Assembly (NCBI RefSeq): GCF_031157315.1
Contig: NZ_JAVIFU010000002.1
Span: 1 to 64,000, forward strand
Direction: 5' to 3'
Length of the DNA stretch: 64,000 nucleotides
Source: Paenibacillus sp. LHD-38
GTDB lineage: Bacteria; Bacillota; Bacilli; Paenibacillales; Paenibacillaceae
Shown: in pieces, positions 7,847 to 16,680 of the stretch
How positions within the stretch are numbered: the first letter of the stretch is position 1
How the letters are laid out: each line of letters begins with the position of its first letter
Notes under the pieces: generated by a model
Seen by the model: only the letters and a program-made list of their open reading frames with translations
What the model was told of the DNA's origin: nothing
Databases searched by the model: none
Position numbers and translations under genes: made by a program

Positions 7847-8713
7847 TTATTTAAATTCGGCAACAAGCTTCTCGAATTCCTCTGGGGTAATCTTGATATT
7901 TTGCTTGGCCAAGCCTTCCGCCTTGAAGCCCGTAACGAGATCCTCGTAAGACTTACGTGTTTTGTTTTGATAAATAAGACCAGTTAGCATGCCGTTTGTT
8001 TCCATGATCTTATTCATCGCTTGCACGCGATTCGTTGGATCGTAATCCGGGAATTGTTCCAGATTGACGATATTTTCTTTAAACCAATCATAAGTATTGA
8101 TTTTGTTGAAGGTCACGCATGGGCTGAATACGTTGATTAGAGAGAAGCCTTCATGATTGATCCCCTCTTCAATCAGCCTTGTCAACTGCTTCAAATCGCT
8201 CGAGAACGATTGGGCTACAAATGTCGCACCAGCAGACAATGCGATTTCAAGCGGAGAAAGCGTTGATTCGATCGAGCCTTCCGGCGTCGATTTTGTTTTG
8301 AAGCCCTCTGCGCTGCGCGGTGACGTTTGACCTTTTGTTAAACCATAAATTTGGTTATCCATAACAATATACGTCACGTTCAGGTTACGGCGAATGGCGT
8401 GAACCGTATGGCCCATCCCAATAGCGAAGCCGTCGCCGTCACCGCCTGAAGCAATGACCGTAAGCTCGCGGTTAGCCAGCTTAACGCCCTGCGCGATAGG
8501 AAGCACTCGTCCGTGAATGCCGTGGAAGCCGTATGCGTTAATATAACCGGAAATTCGCCCTGAACAGCCGATTCCGGAAATAACCGCTAAATTCTCGGGC
8601 TCAAGTCCTACATTGGCTGCAGCCCGTTGAATAGCTGCTTGAATAGAGAAATCTCCGCAGCCTGGGCACCAGTTAGGTTTTACATTATTTCTAAACTCTT
8701 TGAACGTTGCCAT
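7847..8713 (-). CDS. korB: 2-oxoacid:ferredoxin oxidoreductase, beta subunit
   Basis: KorB carries thiamine diphosphate and one 4Fe-4S cluster and works with KorA to decarboxylate a 2-oxoacid, probably 2-oxoglutarate, to the acyl-CoA while reducing ferredoxin. In the 288 residues I see cluster ligands Cys16 and Cys19 (CPGCG), Cys50 (GIGCS) and Cys199 (SPC), and the thiamine-diphosphate motif GDGDG (91-95) with N120. The start overlaps the korA end by 23 bases, typical of coupled subunits. Homologues using pyruvate or 2-oxoisovalerate share these motifs, so substrate choice is inferred. Confidence 0.93.
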   Translation of the reverse strand: MATFKEFRNNVKPNWCPGCGDFSIQAAIQRAAANVGLEPENLAVISGIGCSGRISGYINAYGFHGIHGRVLPIAQGVKLANRELTVIASGGDGDGFAIGMGHTVHAIRRNLNVTYIVMDNQIYGLTKGQTSPRSAEGFKTKSTPEGSIESTLSPLEIALSAGATFVAQSFSSDLKQLTRLIEEGINHEGFSLINVFSPCVTFNKINTYDWFKENIVNLEQFPDYDPTNRVQAMNKIMETNGMLTGLIYQNKTRKSYEDLVTGFKAEGLAKQNIKITPEEFEKLVAEFK

Positions 8714-10448
8714 CTAGACTCAACTCCTTGCAGGCTTTGTGAATGTCGGAAGGCAAGAACGGATTACCGTCGTATTTCAGCAAGCTCTCGATTTTTTCTG
8801 CGAAACCGGCATTCATTTTAATTTGAGCAGCGAGCTGTCCGGTAGCATTGTTTTCGATGACAACAACTTTTTTCGCCTTTTGCAAGTAAGGAAGCAGAGG
8901 TTTCGTTGGGAACGGGTGAATTTGACGAATCGTTATATGGTTTGTTGTTATACTATCACCTATAAGCATGCTTCTCGCCTCGTCAATTGTGCCGCCTGTG
9001 GATCCCATGCCAATAATGAGCAAATCTGGCGTATCATGAGGAGCATCCACTCGGATTGCATCGCGAATGTACATGTCGTTCAGCTTGTTCAAACGTTTAT
9101 CCATCATGTTTTGACGGTTTAATGCGTTTTCGGATGGACGTCCCGTTTCATCATGCTCGACACCTGTTACATGATGCAGACCGCCCTTTTCACCCGGCAA
9201 TACACGTGGAGATACGCCGTCATCCGTAAGCTCATAACGTTTAAATAAATCATGGCCTTCAAGCGCAGGCACATTTTCGACAAGCTTACCGCGTTTGATT
9301 TCTATCTTTTCATAATCGAGCGGTTCGCAAGATTGTTTGCCTAGAGACAACTGCAGATCCGTCATCAAAATAACCGGTACCTGATATTCCTCTGCGAGGT
9401 TAAAAGACTCTAACGTGTCGTAGAAGCAATCCTCGATAGATGCCGGCGCAATAACGATCTTCGGAATTTCACCGTGCGTACCGTAGACCATAGCGTTGAG
9501 ATCGGATTGCTCTTGTTTCGTAGGAAGACCCGTTGACGGACCGCCCCGCTGCGTATTCACAATGACAAGCGGTGTTTCTGTCATGCCCGCCAAGCCGATT
9601 GCTTCCATCATGAGGGATAGACCTGGGCCCGCCGATGCGGTCATCGTACGAACTCCGGCATAGTTTGCTCCAATCGCCATCGTAACTGCCGCGATTTCAT
9701 CCTCTGTTTGCACTACAGTACCGCCGAATTTAGGCAGCTTCTTAATCAAATATTCCATAATCTCGGAAGCAGGCGTAATCGGATAAGCAGCCATCAAGCG
9801 GCAGCCTGCCGCAATAGAGCCCAGTCCAATTGCTTCATTGCCGATCATGAACATTTTTTGCAGACCGTCAGCCGCGTCAAGCTTGAACTCGTCGAGCGGT
9901 CCGCCTGCTTGCTCAAGAACGAACTCGGCACCGCGTTTAACCGCTTCGATATTTTTCTCAACGATAGCCGCGCCTTTACGTCCGAATTCCTCTTCGACCG
10001 CTTTATTGAATACTTCAATCGGCAGTCCAAGCAGTGCCCATGACGCTCCGGACGCAACCATGTTTTTCATCAAGGATGTGCCTAGCTCCTCGGCCATAGC
10101 CGTAATCGGAACCGAAAATAGTCTTGCATTAATGCCTTCCGGTATCGTTGGATTGAACTTCGCATCCGCAACAATCACGCCGCCAAGACGCAGCTCCTTC
10201 GCATTCAAATCGATGCTTTCCTGATCGAATGCTACTAGAATATCTAAATCATCGGAAATCGCACGAATCGGTTTCGTGCTTATACGAATTTTATTGTTCG
10301 TATGTCCGCCTTTGATTCTCGATGAAAAATGCCGATAACCATATAAATAATAGCCCAAACGATTAAGCGCCGTAGAAAAGATTCGGTCCGTACTCTCTAC
10401 GCCTTCTCCTTGTTGGCCCCCGATCTTCCAAGACAATTGACTAATCAA
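8691..10448 (-). CDS. korA: 2-oxoacid:ferredoxin oxidoreductase, fused gamma-alpha subunit
   Basis: This 585-residue protein fuses the gamma domain (about 1-185, with GGQQGEG near the N terminus) to the alpha domain (about 200-585, including YPITPASEIMEYL and the TASAGPGLSLM segment). Together with KorB it makes a cytosolic oxidative decarboxylase that feeds electrons to ferredoxin. I chose the TTG at 10448, giving MISQLSWKIGGQQGEG, because AAAGAGGAG sits just upstream; an upstream TTG at 10481 lacks such a site. A sigma-A promoter and a catabolite-response-like site precede the gene. Confidence 0.93.
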   Translation of the reverse strand: MISQLSWKIGGQQGEGVESTDRIFSTALNRLGYYLYGYRHFSSRIKGGHTNNKIRISTKPIRAISDDLDILVAFDQESIDLNAKELRLGGVIVADAKFNPTIPEGINARLFSVPITAMAEELGTSLMKNMVASGASWALLGLPIEVFNKAVEEEFGRKGAAIVEKNIEAVKRGAEFVLEQAGGPLDEFKLDAADGLQKMFMIGNEAIGLGSIAAGCRLMAAYPITPASEIMEYLIKKLPKFGGTVVQTEDEIAAVTMAIGANYAGVRTMTASAGPGLSLMMEAIGLAGMTETPLVIVNTQRGGPSTGLPTKQEQSDLNAMVYGTHGEIPKIVIAPASIEDCFYDTLESFNLAEEYQVPVILMTDLQLSLGKQSCEPLDYEKIEIKRGKLVENVPALEGHDLFKRYELTDDGVSPRVLPGEKGGLHHVTGVEHDETGRPSENALNRQNMMDKRLNKLNDMYIRDAIRVDAPHDTPDLLIIGMGSTGGTIDEARSMLIGDSITTNHITIRQIHPFPTKPLLPYLQKAKKVVVIENNATGQLAAQIKMNAGFAEKIESLLKYDGNPFLPSDIHKACKELSLDGNVQRV

Positions 10449-10501
10449 AATGCCCAACTCCTCTTTTTCTAGAACGTGCAAATATTCAATATCGTCAAGT
10501 A

Positions 10502-10531
10502 ATTATATCGTAAAAGTCATAACAGTCACAA
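10502..10531 (-). promoter_or_regulatory. Promoter of korAB
   Basis: On the minus strand TTGTGA (10526-10531) and TATAAT (10502-10507) are 18 bases apart, giving a start near 10495 and a leader of about 47 bases. Confidence 0.75.
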
Positions 10532-10562
10532 CAATTTTAAAGCGCAGCATTACAAAAATCAA

Positions 10563-10578
10563 GATGTAAACGCTTAAC
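10563..10578. promoter_or_regulatory. Possible cre (CcpA) site upstream of korAB
   Basis: ATGTAAACGCTTAACA resembles the CcpA consensus WTGNAARCGNWWWCA over its first 13 positions but has an extra base before the final CA. It sits about 75 bases upstream of the predicted start, where CcpA tends to activate rather than repress. This is a weak call. Confidence 0.35.
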
Positions 10579-10631
10579 AGAAACATAGTTTGTTTCGATC
10601 AATTCCATACCGCAAACAGATTGAACCATTT

Positions 10632-11573
10632 TTAAGAAAAAGGAAGATTTTTTCGGAGAAAACGCAGCGCGTTGCCGGACATAAATTGTTCGGTTTGCTT
10701 CTCAGTATACCTTTTCAACAGCGCATCCTGAAGAGCGATAAGCTCACCAGGATGTGTTAAGTCCTGCATGTATCGGTCAATGCCGTCAAAATCCGAGCCT
10801 AGCATGATATGGGATTCTCCGCCCAGCTCGCAGATATGCTCAATATGGCGCAGCAAATCATCGATGAGCACAACTTCTGAGCTCGATACAAACCAAGGCA
10901 CGAACGTTATGCCAATCAAGCCTTGCTTCGCAATAATCTTCTCAATCTGTGTATCATTCAAATTGCGTGGGTGATCACAAATCTCCTTTGCGTTAGAATG
11001 TGATGCAAGGATCGGTTTTTGCGAATGCTCAGCGACGTCCCAGAATGCACGCTCTGACAAATGGGACACATCTAATAGTATATCCAATTTATTACATTCT
11101 TCTACTAATAATCTGCCTAAACTCGTTAATCCGCCGTTTCTCGGCTCCATCGCGCCGTCTGCAGCCCAGTTAGCATGGTTCCAAGTTAATCCCGCAGCGC
11201 GGATTCCTAATTGATGCAATATGCGAAGCAGGGGCATTTGCCCTTGAAGACCGTCAACACCTTCAAGCGACAACAGCGCTCCAATTTTTCCATTTGTTAT
11301 ACAGAAGTCCAAATCCTTAGCCGTCCGAATCCACATCATGTCCTCGCAAGTTAATACCATTTGGTGAAATCGATCCACGCTTTCCAGAATAGGCTCTAAA
11401 CGCCCGTTCATCGATTGCGGAATATAGATCGCAAAAGTTTGTAGAATCGTCCCTGCTGCCTTTAAACGCTCGTATGTAACATCTAAACTGCCAGGCTTGC
11501 TGGCTTGAAAAGTAAGTTTTTCATTAATTAGCAGTTTGCAGAGCACATCGCAATGAAAATCTATTACTTTCAT
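10632..11573 (-). CDS. Membrane dipeptidase family (peptidase M19) zinc enzyme
   Basis: Peptidase family M19 enzymes hydrolyse dipeptides, including D-amino-acid-containing ones, with a two-zinc site in a TIM barrel. The 313-residue product shows the expected ligands: His7 and Asp9 in DFHCD, Glu104 in LEGVDG, His171 in DVSHLS, His192 in ASHSN, and the distal LGSDFDGI. No signal peptide or lipid anchor is visible, so it is probably cytosolic. The ATG at 11573 has GAGGTG upstream. Its position next to spoVS is not part of the Bacillus order; a role in recycling peptidoglycan peptides is possible but unsupported. Confidence 0.9.
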   Translation of the reverse strand: MKVIDFHCDVLCKLLINEKLTFQASKPGSLDVTYERLKAAGTILQTFAIYIPQSMNGRLEPILESVDRFHQMVLTCEDMMWIRTAKDLDFCITNGKIGALLSLEGVDGLQGQMPLLRILHQLGIRAAGLTWNHANWAADGAMEPRNGGLTSLGRLLVEECNKLDILLDVSHLSERAFWDVAEHSQKPILASHSNAKEICDHPRNLNDTQIEKIIAKQGLIGITFVPWFVSSSEVVLIDDLLRHIEHICELGGESHIMLGSDFDGIDRYMQDLTHPGELIALQDALLKRYTEKQTEQFMSGNALRFLRKNLPFS

Positions 11574-11604
11574 AGACGCACCTCACCATTCGTATGACTC
11601 GCAG

Positions 11605-11633
11605 CAAAAAAACCTGTCTACGACGTAAACAGG
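11605..11633 (-). terminator. Terminator after spoVS
   Basis: On the minus strand CCTGTTTACG...AGACAGG forms a short stem followed by TTTTTTT, 54 bases beyond the spoVS stop. Confidence 0.85.
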
Positions 11634-11686
11634 CGAATCATTTCATTTTATCCAATTGGCTTATTCATTTCCGCCTCTTGGACTTG

Positions 11687-11947
11687 CTACCGAGGTTCAA
11701 CAATCAATTTGATTGCTGTTCGATCCTCCCCGTCAATAACAATGTCAGTAAAAGCCGGAATACAAATTAAATCCACCCCGCTGGGAGCGACAAATCCTCT
11801 AGCAATCGCAACGGCTTTGATTGCTTGGTTTAACGCACCAGCTCCAATGGCTTGCAGTTCCGCACCACCACGTTCACGAAGAACGCCAGCTAGCGCACCT
11901 GCAACGGAATTTGGATTGGACTTTGCTGAAACTTTTAATACATCCAT
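11687..11947 (-). CDS. spoVS: Stage V sporulation protein S
   Basis: SpoVS is a small Alba-like protein needed for normal sporulation and spore coat assembly in Bacillus. The 86-residue product matches the family end to end, with the hallmark KVSAKSNPNSVAGALAG (5-21) and AIGAGALNQAIKA (33-45). The ATG at 11947 is preceded by a GGGGAGG ribosome site. A sigma-H-like promoter lies about 50 bases upstream and a terminator follows, so it is likely a single-gene unit switched on at the start of sporulation. Confidence 0.96.
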   Translation of the reverse strand: MDVLKVSAKSNPNSVAGALAGVLRERGGAELQAIGAGALNQAIKAVAIARGFVAPSGVDLICIPAFTDIVIDGEDRTAIKLIVEPR

Positions 11948-11994
11948 AAAAAGAACCTCCCCTTGGACTGTTGGATGGATTCCACTTTTAAATA

Positions 11995-12023
11995 GTATTC
12001 GGGGGAGATTAAAAAATTCCTGC
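11995..12023 (-). promoter_or_regulatory. Sigma-H-like promoter of spoVS
   Basis: On the minus strand GCAGGAATT (12015-12023) fits the sigma-H -35 consensus RNAGGAWWW fully, and CCGAATAC (11995-12002) keeps the core GAAT of the -10, with a 12-base spacer. B. subtilis spoVS is also sigma-H-dependent. Confidence 0.75.
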
Positions 12024-12084
12024 TTTTATTCCGTTAATTCACAAACAGTTCTGAATTGTCGGAACTTTTCAAAGATTCTAAGCG

Positions 12085-12879
12085 TTACATCAAAAGCCAT
12101 TCATCTTCCGTAAGGCGTATTTTTTCAATTTTTCGCGCTTGTCCCGTTGCATCGTCAATCTGAACGGAAATCGCATGCAGATGCCACTTTCCTTCATCCA
12201 CTACAAAACGGACAGGCAGCTGTGTAATGAATTTATGTAAAACAGCAGTTCGCTCCATGCCGAGCACGCCTTCTTTAGGACCTACCATACCAACATCCGT
12301 GATATAAGCTGTCCCGCCGGGCAATATCGTATCATCATTCGTTTGGACATGCGTATGTGTTCCAAGCACGATTGAGGCTCTGCCATCCAGATGCCAGCCC
12401 ATTGCGATTTTCTCAGAAGTCGCTTCCGCATGAAAATCAACAAGAATATTGTTCGTCTGCTCTTTTGCTTCTTCGATCAACTCGTCCGCCTTGCGGAAAG
12501 GGCAATCAATTGGCGGCAAAAATGTGCGTCCCTGCAAATTGATGATAGCAAGCTGCTTTCCAGCGGCTTTAATAAAAGCCATACCTTGACCAGGAGCGCC
12601 TTCTGCATAATTCGCCGGACGTACCAGACGCGGTTCCTCGTCAATCCACTCGAATATATCTTTATTATCCCACGTATGGTTACCCATTGTGATGCCATGG
12701 ATGCCCCATTCGAAAAATTCCTTAGCAATGGTTGCTGTTATTCCGCGGCCTGCAGCGGCATTCTCGCCATTCGCAATAATAATATGCGGATTATATTTAC
12801 TTTTAAGTGCAGGAAGCACTCGTTTTAAAGCACTTCTGCCTACGTTTCCTACAATATCTCCGATAAATAATACGTTCAT
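12085..12879 (-). CDS. ymdB: 2',3'-cyclic-nucleotide phosphodiesterase YmdB
   Basis: YmdB is a calcineurin-like metallophosphoesterase that hydrolyses 2',3'-cAMP and in Bacillus controls the switch between motility and biofilm, partly through RNase Y. The 264-residue product has the metal-site motifs GDIVG (about 7-11), NGENAAAG (36-43), GNHTWDN (about 65-71) and GTHTHVQTND (about 175-184). Its length equals the B. subtilis protein. I chose ATG 12879, which has AAGGAAG upstream, over an 11-codon extension. It directly follows rny, as in Bacillus, but a strong terminator lies between them. Confidence 0.96.
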   Translation of the reverse strand: MNVLFIGDIVGNVGRSALKRVLPALKSKYNPHIIIANGENAAAGRGITATIAKEFFEWGIHGITMGNHTWDNKDIFEWIDEEPRLVRPANYAEGAPGQGMAFIKAAGKQLAIINLQGRTFLPPIDCPFRKADELIEEAKEQTNNILVDFHAEATSEKIAMGWHLDGRASIVLGTHTHVQTNDDTILPGGTAYITDVGMVGPKEGVLGMERTAVLHKFITQLPVRFVVDEGKWHLHAISVQIDDATGQARKIEKIRLTEDEWLLM

Positions 12880-12910
12880 GTGAATACACTTCCTTTTTTT
12901 ATGCGCCTGC

Positions 12911-12945
12911 AAACAGAAAAGTGGCTAACAAGCAGCCACTTTTCT
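12911..12945 (-). terminator. Terminator after rny
   Basis: A perfect 12-bp stem AGAAAAGTGGCT/AGCCACTTTTCT (12934-12945 with 12915-12926) with a short T-rich tail lies 25 bases after the rny stop. Confidence 0.85.
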
Positions 12946-12969
12946 GAAAAGCTGATATTTTATTGTTGA

Positions 12970-14514
12970 TTACTTCGCATATTCAACCGCGCGTGTTTCT
13001 CGAATGACCGTTACCTTAATATGTCCCGGATAATCAAGTTCGCTTTCGATTTTCTTCGTAATATCGCGTGCAAGACGGAAAGCTTCTGTATCGTCGATTT
13101 TTTCTGGCTGCACCATGACTCGCACTTCGCGGCCAGCTTGAATCGCGTACGACTTCTCTACGCCCTCAAACGATTCAGAGATATCTTCAAGCTTCTCCAG
13201 TCGTTTGATATACGTTTCAAGCGTCTCACGGCGAGCTCCAGGGCGCGCAGCGGACAATGCGTCAGCCGCTCCTACGAGCATCGCGATTACGGAAGTAGCT
13301 TCCGTATCCCCGTGATGAGAAGCAATACTGTTTATAACGACAGGATGCTCCTTGTATTTCTTAGCAAGTTCAACACCGATTTCTACATGCGAGCCTTCCA
13401 CTTCATGATCCAATGCTTTACCGATATCATGCAGCAAACCTGCGCGCTTCGCCAATGTAACATCCTGGCCAAGCTCTGCTGCCATCAATCCAGTCAAGTA
13501 AGCAACCTCTATGGAGTGCTTCAACACGTTCTGACCGTAACTTGTCCGATACTTCAATCGTCCCAAAATCTTGATTAAATCCGGATGCAAGCTGTGAACG
13601 CCAACCTCGAAAGTAGCTTGCTCACCGTATTCACGGATGCGCTCGTCCACCTCTTTACGAGATTTTTCAACCATTTCTTCAATGCGGGCAGGATGGATAC
13701 GACCGTCAGCCACAAGCTTTTCCAAAGAAGTGCGGGCAATTTCGCGTCTTATCGGGTCGAAACCTGATAAAATGACCGCTTCCGGTGTATCGTCGATAAT
13801 TAGATCGATACCAGTCAATGTTTCCAAAGCACGGATATTACGGCCTTCACGCCCAATAATGCGGCCTTTCATTTCTTCATTAGGCAATGTTACGACGGAT
13901 ACCGTCGTCTCAGCCACATGATCTGCCGCACAGCGCTGAATAGCTAGTGAAATAATATCACGGGCTTTCTTATCGGCCTCTTCTTTCGCTTGCTGCTCGA
14001 TCTCTTTAATCATCTGTGCTGTTTCATGTCGTACTTCCTGTTCAACATTGGATAAAATGATCGATTTGGCATCTTCCGTTGTCAGACTCGAAATACGTTC
14101 CAATTCACTCAGCTGCTGCTTGTAAATGGAATCGATCTGCTCTTGCGTTTCTTCGATCCGTTTTTCTTTGTTGGCTACAGTTTCTTCTTTGCGTTCTAGC
14201 GCTTCTAACTTTTTATCCAGCGACTCCTCTTTTTGGAGTAAACGTCTTTCCTGACGTTGAGCCTCGTTGCGACGTTCACGAATGTCTCTCTCGGCTTCGG
14301 AACGAAGTTTGTGGACTTCATCTTTTGCTTCTAGCACGGTTTCTTTCTTCTGAGCTTCCGCTTCTTTCTTCGCATTTTCTACGATTACAATGGCAGCTTG
14401 CTCAGCGCTTGAAATTTTGGCCTCGGCAATCGACTTTCGAATAAAATAACCAATCCCAAAGAAAATTGCGCCAACAAAGAGACAGATCAAGATCCAAATG
14501 ACCTCATTAGGCAT
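12970..14514 (-). CDS. rny: Ribonuclease Y
   Basis: RNase Y is the membrane-anchored endoribonuclease that starts much mRNA decay in Firmicutes. The 514-residue product has an N-terminal membrane helix (about 6-25), a long coiled coil (about 30-185), a KH RNA-binding domain with [15 protein letters not shown] (about 215-229), and an HD metal-dependent domain with [12 protein letters not shown] (about 355-366). The ATG at 14514 is 8 bases from AGGAGG; a GTG three codons earlier overlaps that site. It has its own promoter. Its regulator RicA and partner YmdB are both encoded nearby. Confidence 0.97.
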   Translation of the reverse strand: MPNEVIWILICLFVGAIFFGIGYFIRKSIAEAKISSAEQAAIVIVENAKKEAEAQKKETVLEAKDEVHKLRSEAERDIRERRNEAQRQERRLLQKEESLDKKLEALERKEETVANKEKRIEETQEQIDSIYKQQLSELERISSLTTEDAKSIILSNVEQEVRHETAQMIKEIEQQAKEEADKKARDIISLAIQRCAADHVAETTVSVVTLPNEEMKGRIIGREGRNIRALETLTGIDLIIDDTPEAVILSGFDPIRREIARTSLEKLVADGRIHPARIEEMVEKSRKEVDERIREYGEQATFEVGVHSLHPDLIKILGRLKYRTSYGQNVLKHSIEVAYLTGLMAAELGQDVTLAKRAGLLHDIGKALDHEVEGSHVEIGVELAKKYKEHPVVINSIASHHGDTEATSVIAMLVGAADALSAARPGARRETLETYIKRLEKLEDISESFEGVEKSYAIQAGREVRVMVQPEKIDDTEAFRLARDITKKIESELDYPGHIKVTVIRETRAVEYAK

Positions 14515-14556
14515 CTTGTTCACCTCCTTGTTGCATACACCAAGGCACTGCTTGGG

Positions 14557-14584
14557 ATGATATTAGGTTTTCAACCGGCTTCAA
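14557..14584 (-). promoter_or_regulatory. Promoter of rny
   Basis: On the minus strand TTGAAG (14579-14584) and TATCAT (14557-14562) are 16 bases apart, giving a short leader. Confidence 0.65.
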
Positions 14585-14621
14585 ACCGTTTCAACAATTA
14601 CTAATTTGACGAAAATAATCG

Positions 14622-14658
14622 TATTGAATCAACTTTTGGAAGGAAAATTGATTCAATA
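14622..14658 (-). terminator. Perfect 11-bp inverted repeat after recX
   Basis: TATTGAATCAA (14622-14632) and its exact complement (14648-14658) flank a 15-base loop, 38 bases beyond the recX stop. The T-rich stretch after it on the minus strand suggests a weak terminator; a protein-binding site near the rny promoter is the alternative. Confidence 0.55.
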
Positions 14659-14695
14659 TTGAAGGAATACAACCTCATTTTATCTTTTCGTAAAA

Positions 14696-15409
14696 TCAAT
14701 TGTCAAGCAAAAGCCCATCAACTTCCTCGAATGCATCATCTTCACCAATCAGATCTATCGACTTTATGGCTTCCTTCACGATATCTCCTGGAAAGCCGCT
14801 GCGCATTAAATACCCCATAAGCTTGCGCTTTTTCTCAAACGGCTCCCCTTTTATGGAGCGCCATTTCTTCTCTGCGGCCTTCTTCGCTGACGCTAATTCA
14901 ACTTTATGGTCCAATGCATCGATCGCCTCTGCAGCGACTTCTTTCGACACGCCTCGCTGCGCCAGCTCTTGCTGGATAAAGCGTCGACCCTTCAGTCTGT
15001 TCTTAAGTCTTCCAGCCGCAAATTGACGTGCATATTGTTCATCATCCACAATATGTTCCTTTTCTAAACGGTCCAGAGCATATTGAATATTGTCTGACTC
15101 AAACAGCTTGCGGTTTAAATATTGCTCGATTTGTTTTCTCGTTCTCGGTCTAGCTCCTAAATAGGCGATTGCCAGCACGTAGGCACGGTAACGTTCATCT
15201 TCCATTCGTATTTCTTCGATTTGGACCTCCGTTAATAGTTGCCCCTTCGTCAAACGAAACCGAATTAATATATCTTCATGTACAGATAAAATCGGTTCCT
15301 CTGACTCGGCAAAGAGATGATATAATTTTCTTTCCTTCTTATCAAGACGAACCGATAAGATCATCCATTCTTCTTCATTTTCAGGGTCACTGTAAGCCAC
15401 AGCGTACAT
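14696..15409 (-). CDS. recX: RecX, regulator of RecA
   Basis: RecX binds RecA filaments and modulates their growth. The product is up to 237 residues, made of helical three-helix repeats with the family pattern, for example RTRKQIEQYLNRK (about 87-99), RLEKEHIVDDEQYARQF (113-129) and the KGRRFIQQELAQRGVS stretch (about 138-153). The start is uncertain: AGAGAGG touches the ATG at 15409, whereas a GTG at 15400 would have a normal 9-base spacing. It follows recA by 70 bases, across a strong hairpin without a T-run, so it may be transcribed by readthrough from recA. Confidence 0.93.
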   Translation of the reverse strand: MYAVAYSDPENEEEWMILSVRLDKKERKLYHLFAESEEPILSVHEDILIRFRLTKGQLLTEVQIEEIRMEDERYRAYVLAIAYLGARPRTRKQIEQYLNRKLFESDNIQYALDRLEKEHIVDDEQYARQFAAGRLKNRLKGRRFIQQELAQRGVSKEVAAEAIDALDHKVELASAKKAAEKKWRSIKGEPFEKKRKLMGYLMRSGFPGDIVKEAIKSIDLIGEDDAFEEVDGLLLDN

Positions 15410-15423
15410 CCTCTCTAAACACA

Positions 15424-15453
15424 GCTTCGCCGCCCCTAACAGGGCGGCGAAGC
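15424..15453. terminator. Strong GC hairpin between recA and recX
   Basis: A perfect 12-bp stem GCTTCGCCGCCC/GGGCGGCGAAGC has a 6-base loop. On the minus strand it is followed by TGTGTTTAG rather than a T-run, so it may be an attenuator or mRNA 3'-end stabilizer that lowers recX expression instead of a full terminator. Confidence 0.65.
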
Positions 15454-15479
15454 ATGAATACGTATGCTATAAGATCATT

Positions 15480-16529
15480 TTATTCCAGATCTTCGAACTC
15501 TTCGTCGTCTTCATCAGGTTTGAAATTTGCCTGAGTCGCAGCTGCCGACATGTTACTCGCATCGCGAATTTGCTTCTCGATAACCTCTGCAACATCCTTG
15601 TGATCCTTCAAGTACTGCTTCGCATTCTCGCGCCCTTGGCCCAAACGCTCGCCATTGTATGAGAACCATGCTCCGCTCTTCTGAACGATATCCATCTCTA
15701 CACCGATATCCACAAGAGTACCTTCTCTGGAAATACCCTCGCCGTACATGATGTCGACCTCAGCTTGTTTAAACGGAGGTGCTACCTTGTTTTTCACGAC
15801 TTTAATACGAGTACGGTTACCAATCATGTCATTACCTTGCTTCAACGTCTCAATACGGCGCACATCTAGTCGCACGCTGGAATAAAACTTCAAAGCGCGT
15901 CCGCCTGGCGTTGTCTCAGGGTTACCAAACATAACGCCAACCTTCTCACGCAATTGGTTGATGAAAATAGCAATCGTCTTCGATTTGCTGATTGCACCCG
16001 AAAGCTTTCGCAAAGCCTGCGACATCAAACGAGCTTGAAGACCAACGTGTGAATCACCCATGTCGCCTTCGATCTCCGCTTTTGGTACAAGTGCAGCAAC
16101 GGAGTCAATAACGACAATGTCAACCGCGCCGCTGCGTACAAGCGCTTCAGCGATTTCCAATGCTTGCTCGCCTGTATCCGGCTGAGAAAGCAACAGCTCA
16201 TCAATATTTACGCCAAGCTTACTAGCATAAAGCGGATCCAGTGCGTGCTCCGCATCGATAAAGGCAGCTTGTCCGCCAATTCGTTGAACCTCTGCAATCG
16301 CATGAAGTGCAACAGTTGTTTTACCGGATGATTCCGGTCCATATATTTCAATAACACGTCCACGCGGCAAGCCGCCTATTCCTAATGCAATATCTAGAGC
16401 AAGTGAACCGCTAGGCACGGTTTCTACCTGCATGTGTGTGGATTCTCCCAATTTCATGATGGAGCCTTTACCAAATTGCTTCTCAATTTGACGCAAAGCC
16501 ATTTCTAGTGCAGCGCGACGATCCGACAA
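15480..16529 (-). CDS. recA: RecA recombinase
   Basis: RecA forms filaments on single-stranded DNA, drives strand exchange and triggers LexA self-cleavage. The 349-residue product has the Walker A motif GPESSGKT (about 63-70), Walker [10 protein letters not shown] (about 137-145), and loop regions including [18 protein letters not shown] (about 155-172). The acidic C-terminal tail [11 protein letters not shown] is typical. I chose the TTG at 16529 ([12 protein letters not shown]), as AGAAGG then has about 11-base spacing; a GTG at 16538 is almost on top of that site. A LexA-like box and a sigma-A promoter precede it, so it is SOS-inducible. Confidence 0.98.
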   Translation of the reverse strand: MSDRRAALEMALRQIEKQFGKGSIMKLGESTHMQVETVPSGSLALDIALGIGGLPRGRVIEIYGPESSGKTTVALHAIAEVQRIGGQAAFIDAEHALDPLYASKLGVNIDELLLSQPDTGEQALEIAEALVRSGAVDIVVIDSVAALVPKAEIEGDMGDSHVGLQARLMSQALRKLSGAISKSKTIAIFINQLREKVGVMFGNPETTPGGRALKFYSSVRLDVRRIETLKQGNDMIGNRTRIKVVKNKVAPPFKQAEVDIMYGEGISREGTLVDIGVEMDIVQKSGAWFSYNGERLGQGRENAKQYLKDHKDVAEVIEKQIRDASNMSAAATQANFKPDEDDEEFEDLE

Positions 16530-16560
16530 GAAACTCACATCCTTCTTTATTTATAATGTT

Positions 16561-16589
16561 ATGATACCTTTTTTCTGACGGGTTGACAA
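16561..16589 (-). promoter_or_regulatory. Promoter of recA
   Basis: On the minus strand TTGTCA (16584-16589) and TATCAT (16561-16566) are 17 bases apart, about 32 bases ahead of the chosen start codon. Confidence 0.85.
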
Positions 16590-16598
16590 GCATTTTTT

Positions 16599-16612
16599 CG
16601 AACATACATTCG
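16599..16612. promoter_or_regulatory. LexA/DinR box upstream of recA
   Basis: CGAACATACATTCG fits the Gram-positive SOS box CGAAC-N4-GTTCG with one mismatch. It lies 9 bases upstream of the recA -35, similar to the arrangement in B. subtilis. Confidence 0.82.
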
Positions 16613-16641
16613 CCTTTTCGCTTCGCCCCCTCAAATGGACA

Positions 16642-16680
16642 TAAAAAAACCGCAGCAAAGTATTCTTCGCCACGGTTCTT
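16642..16680 (-). terminator. Terminator after cinA
   Basis: On the minus strand AACCGTGGCGAAG and CTTTGCTGCGGTT form an imperfect stem followed by TTTTTTTA. It separates pgsA-cinA from recA. Confidence 0.82.
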
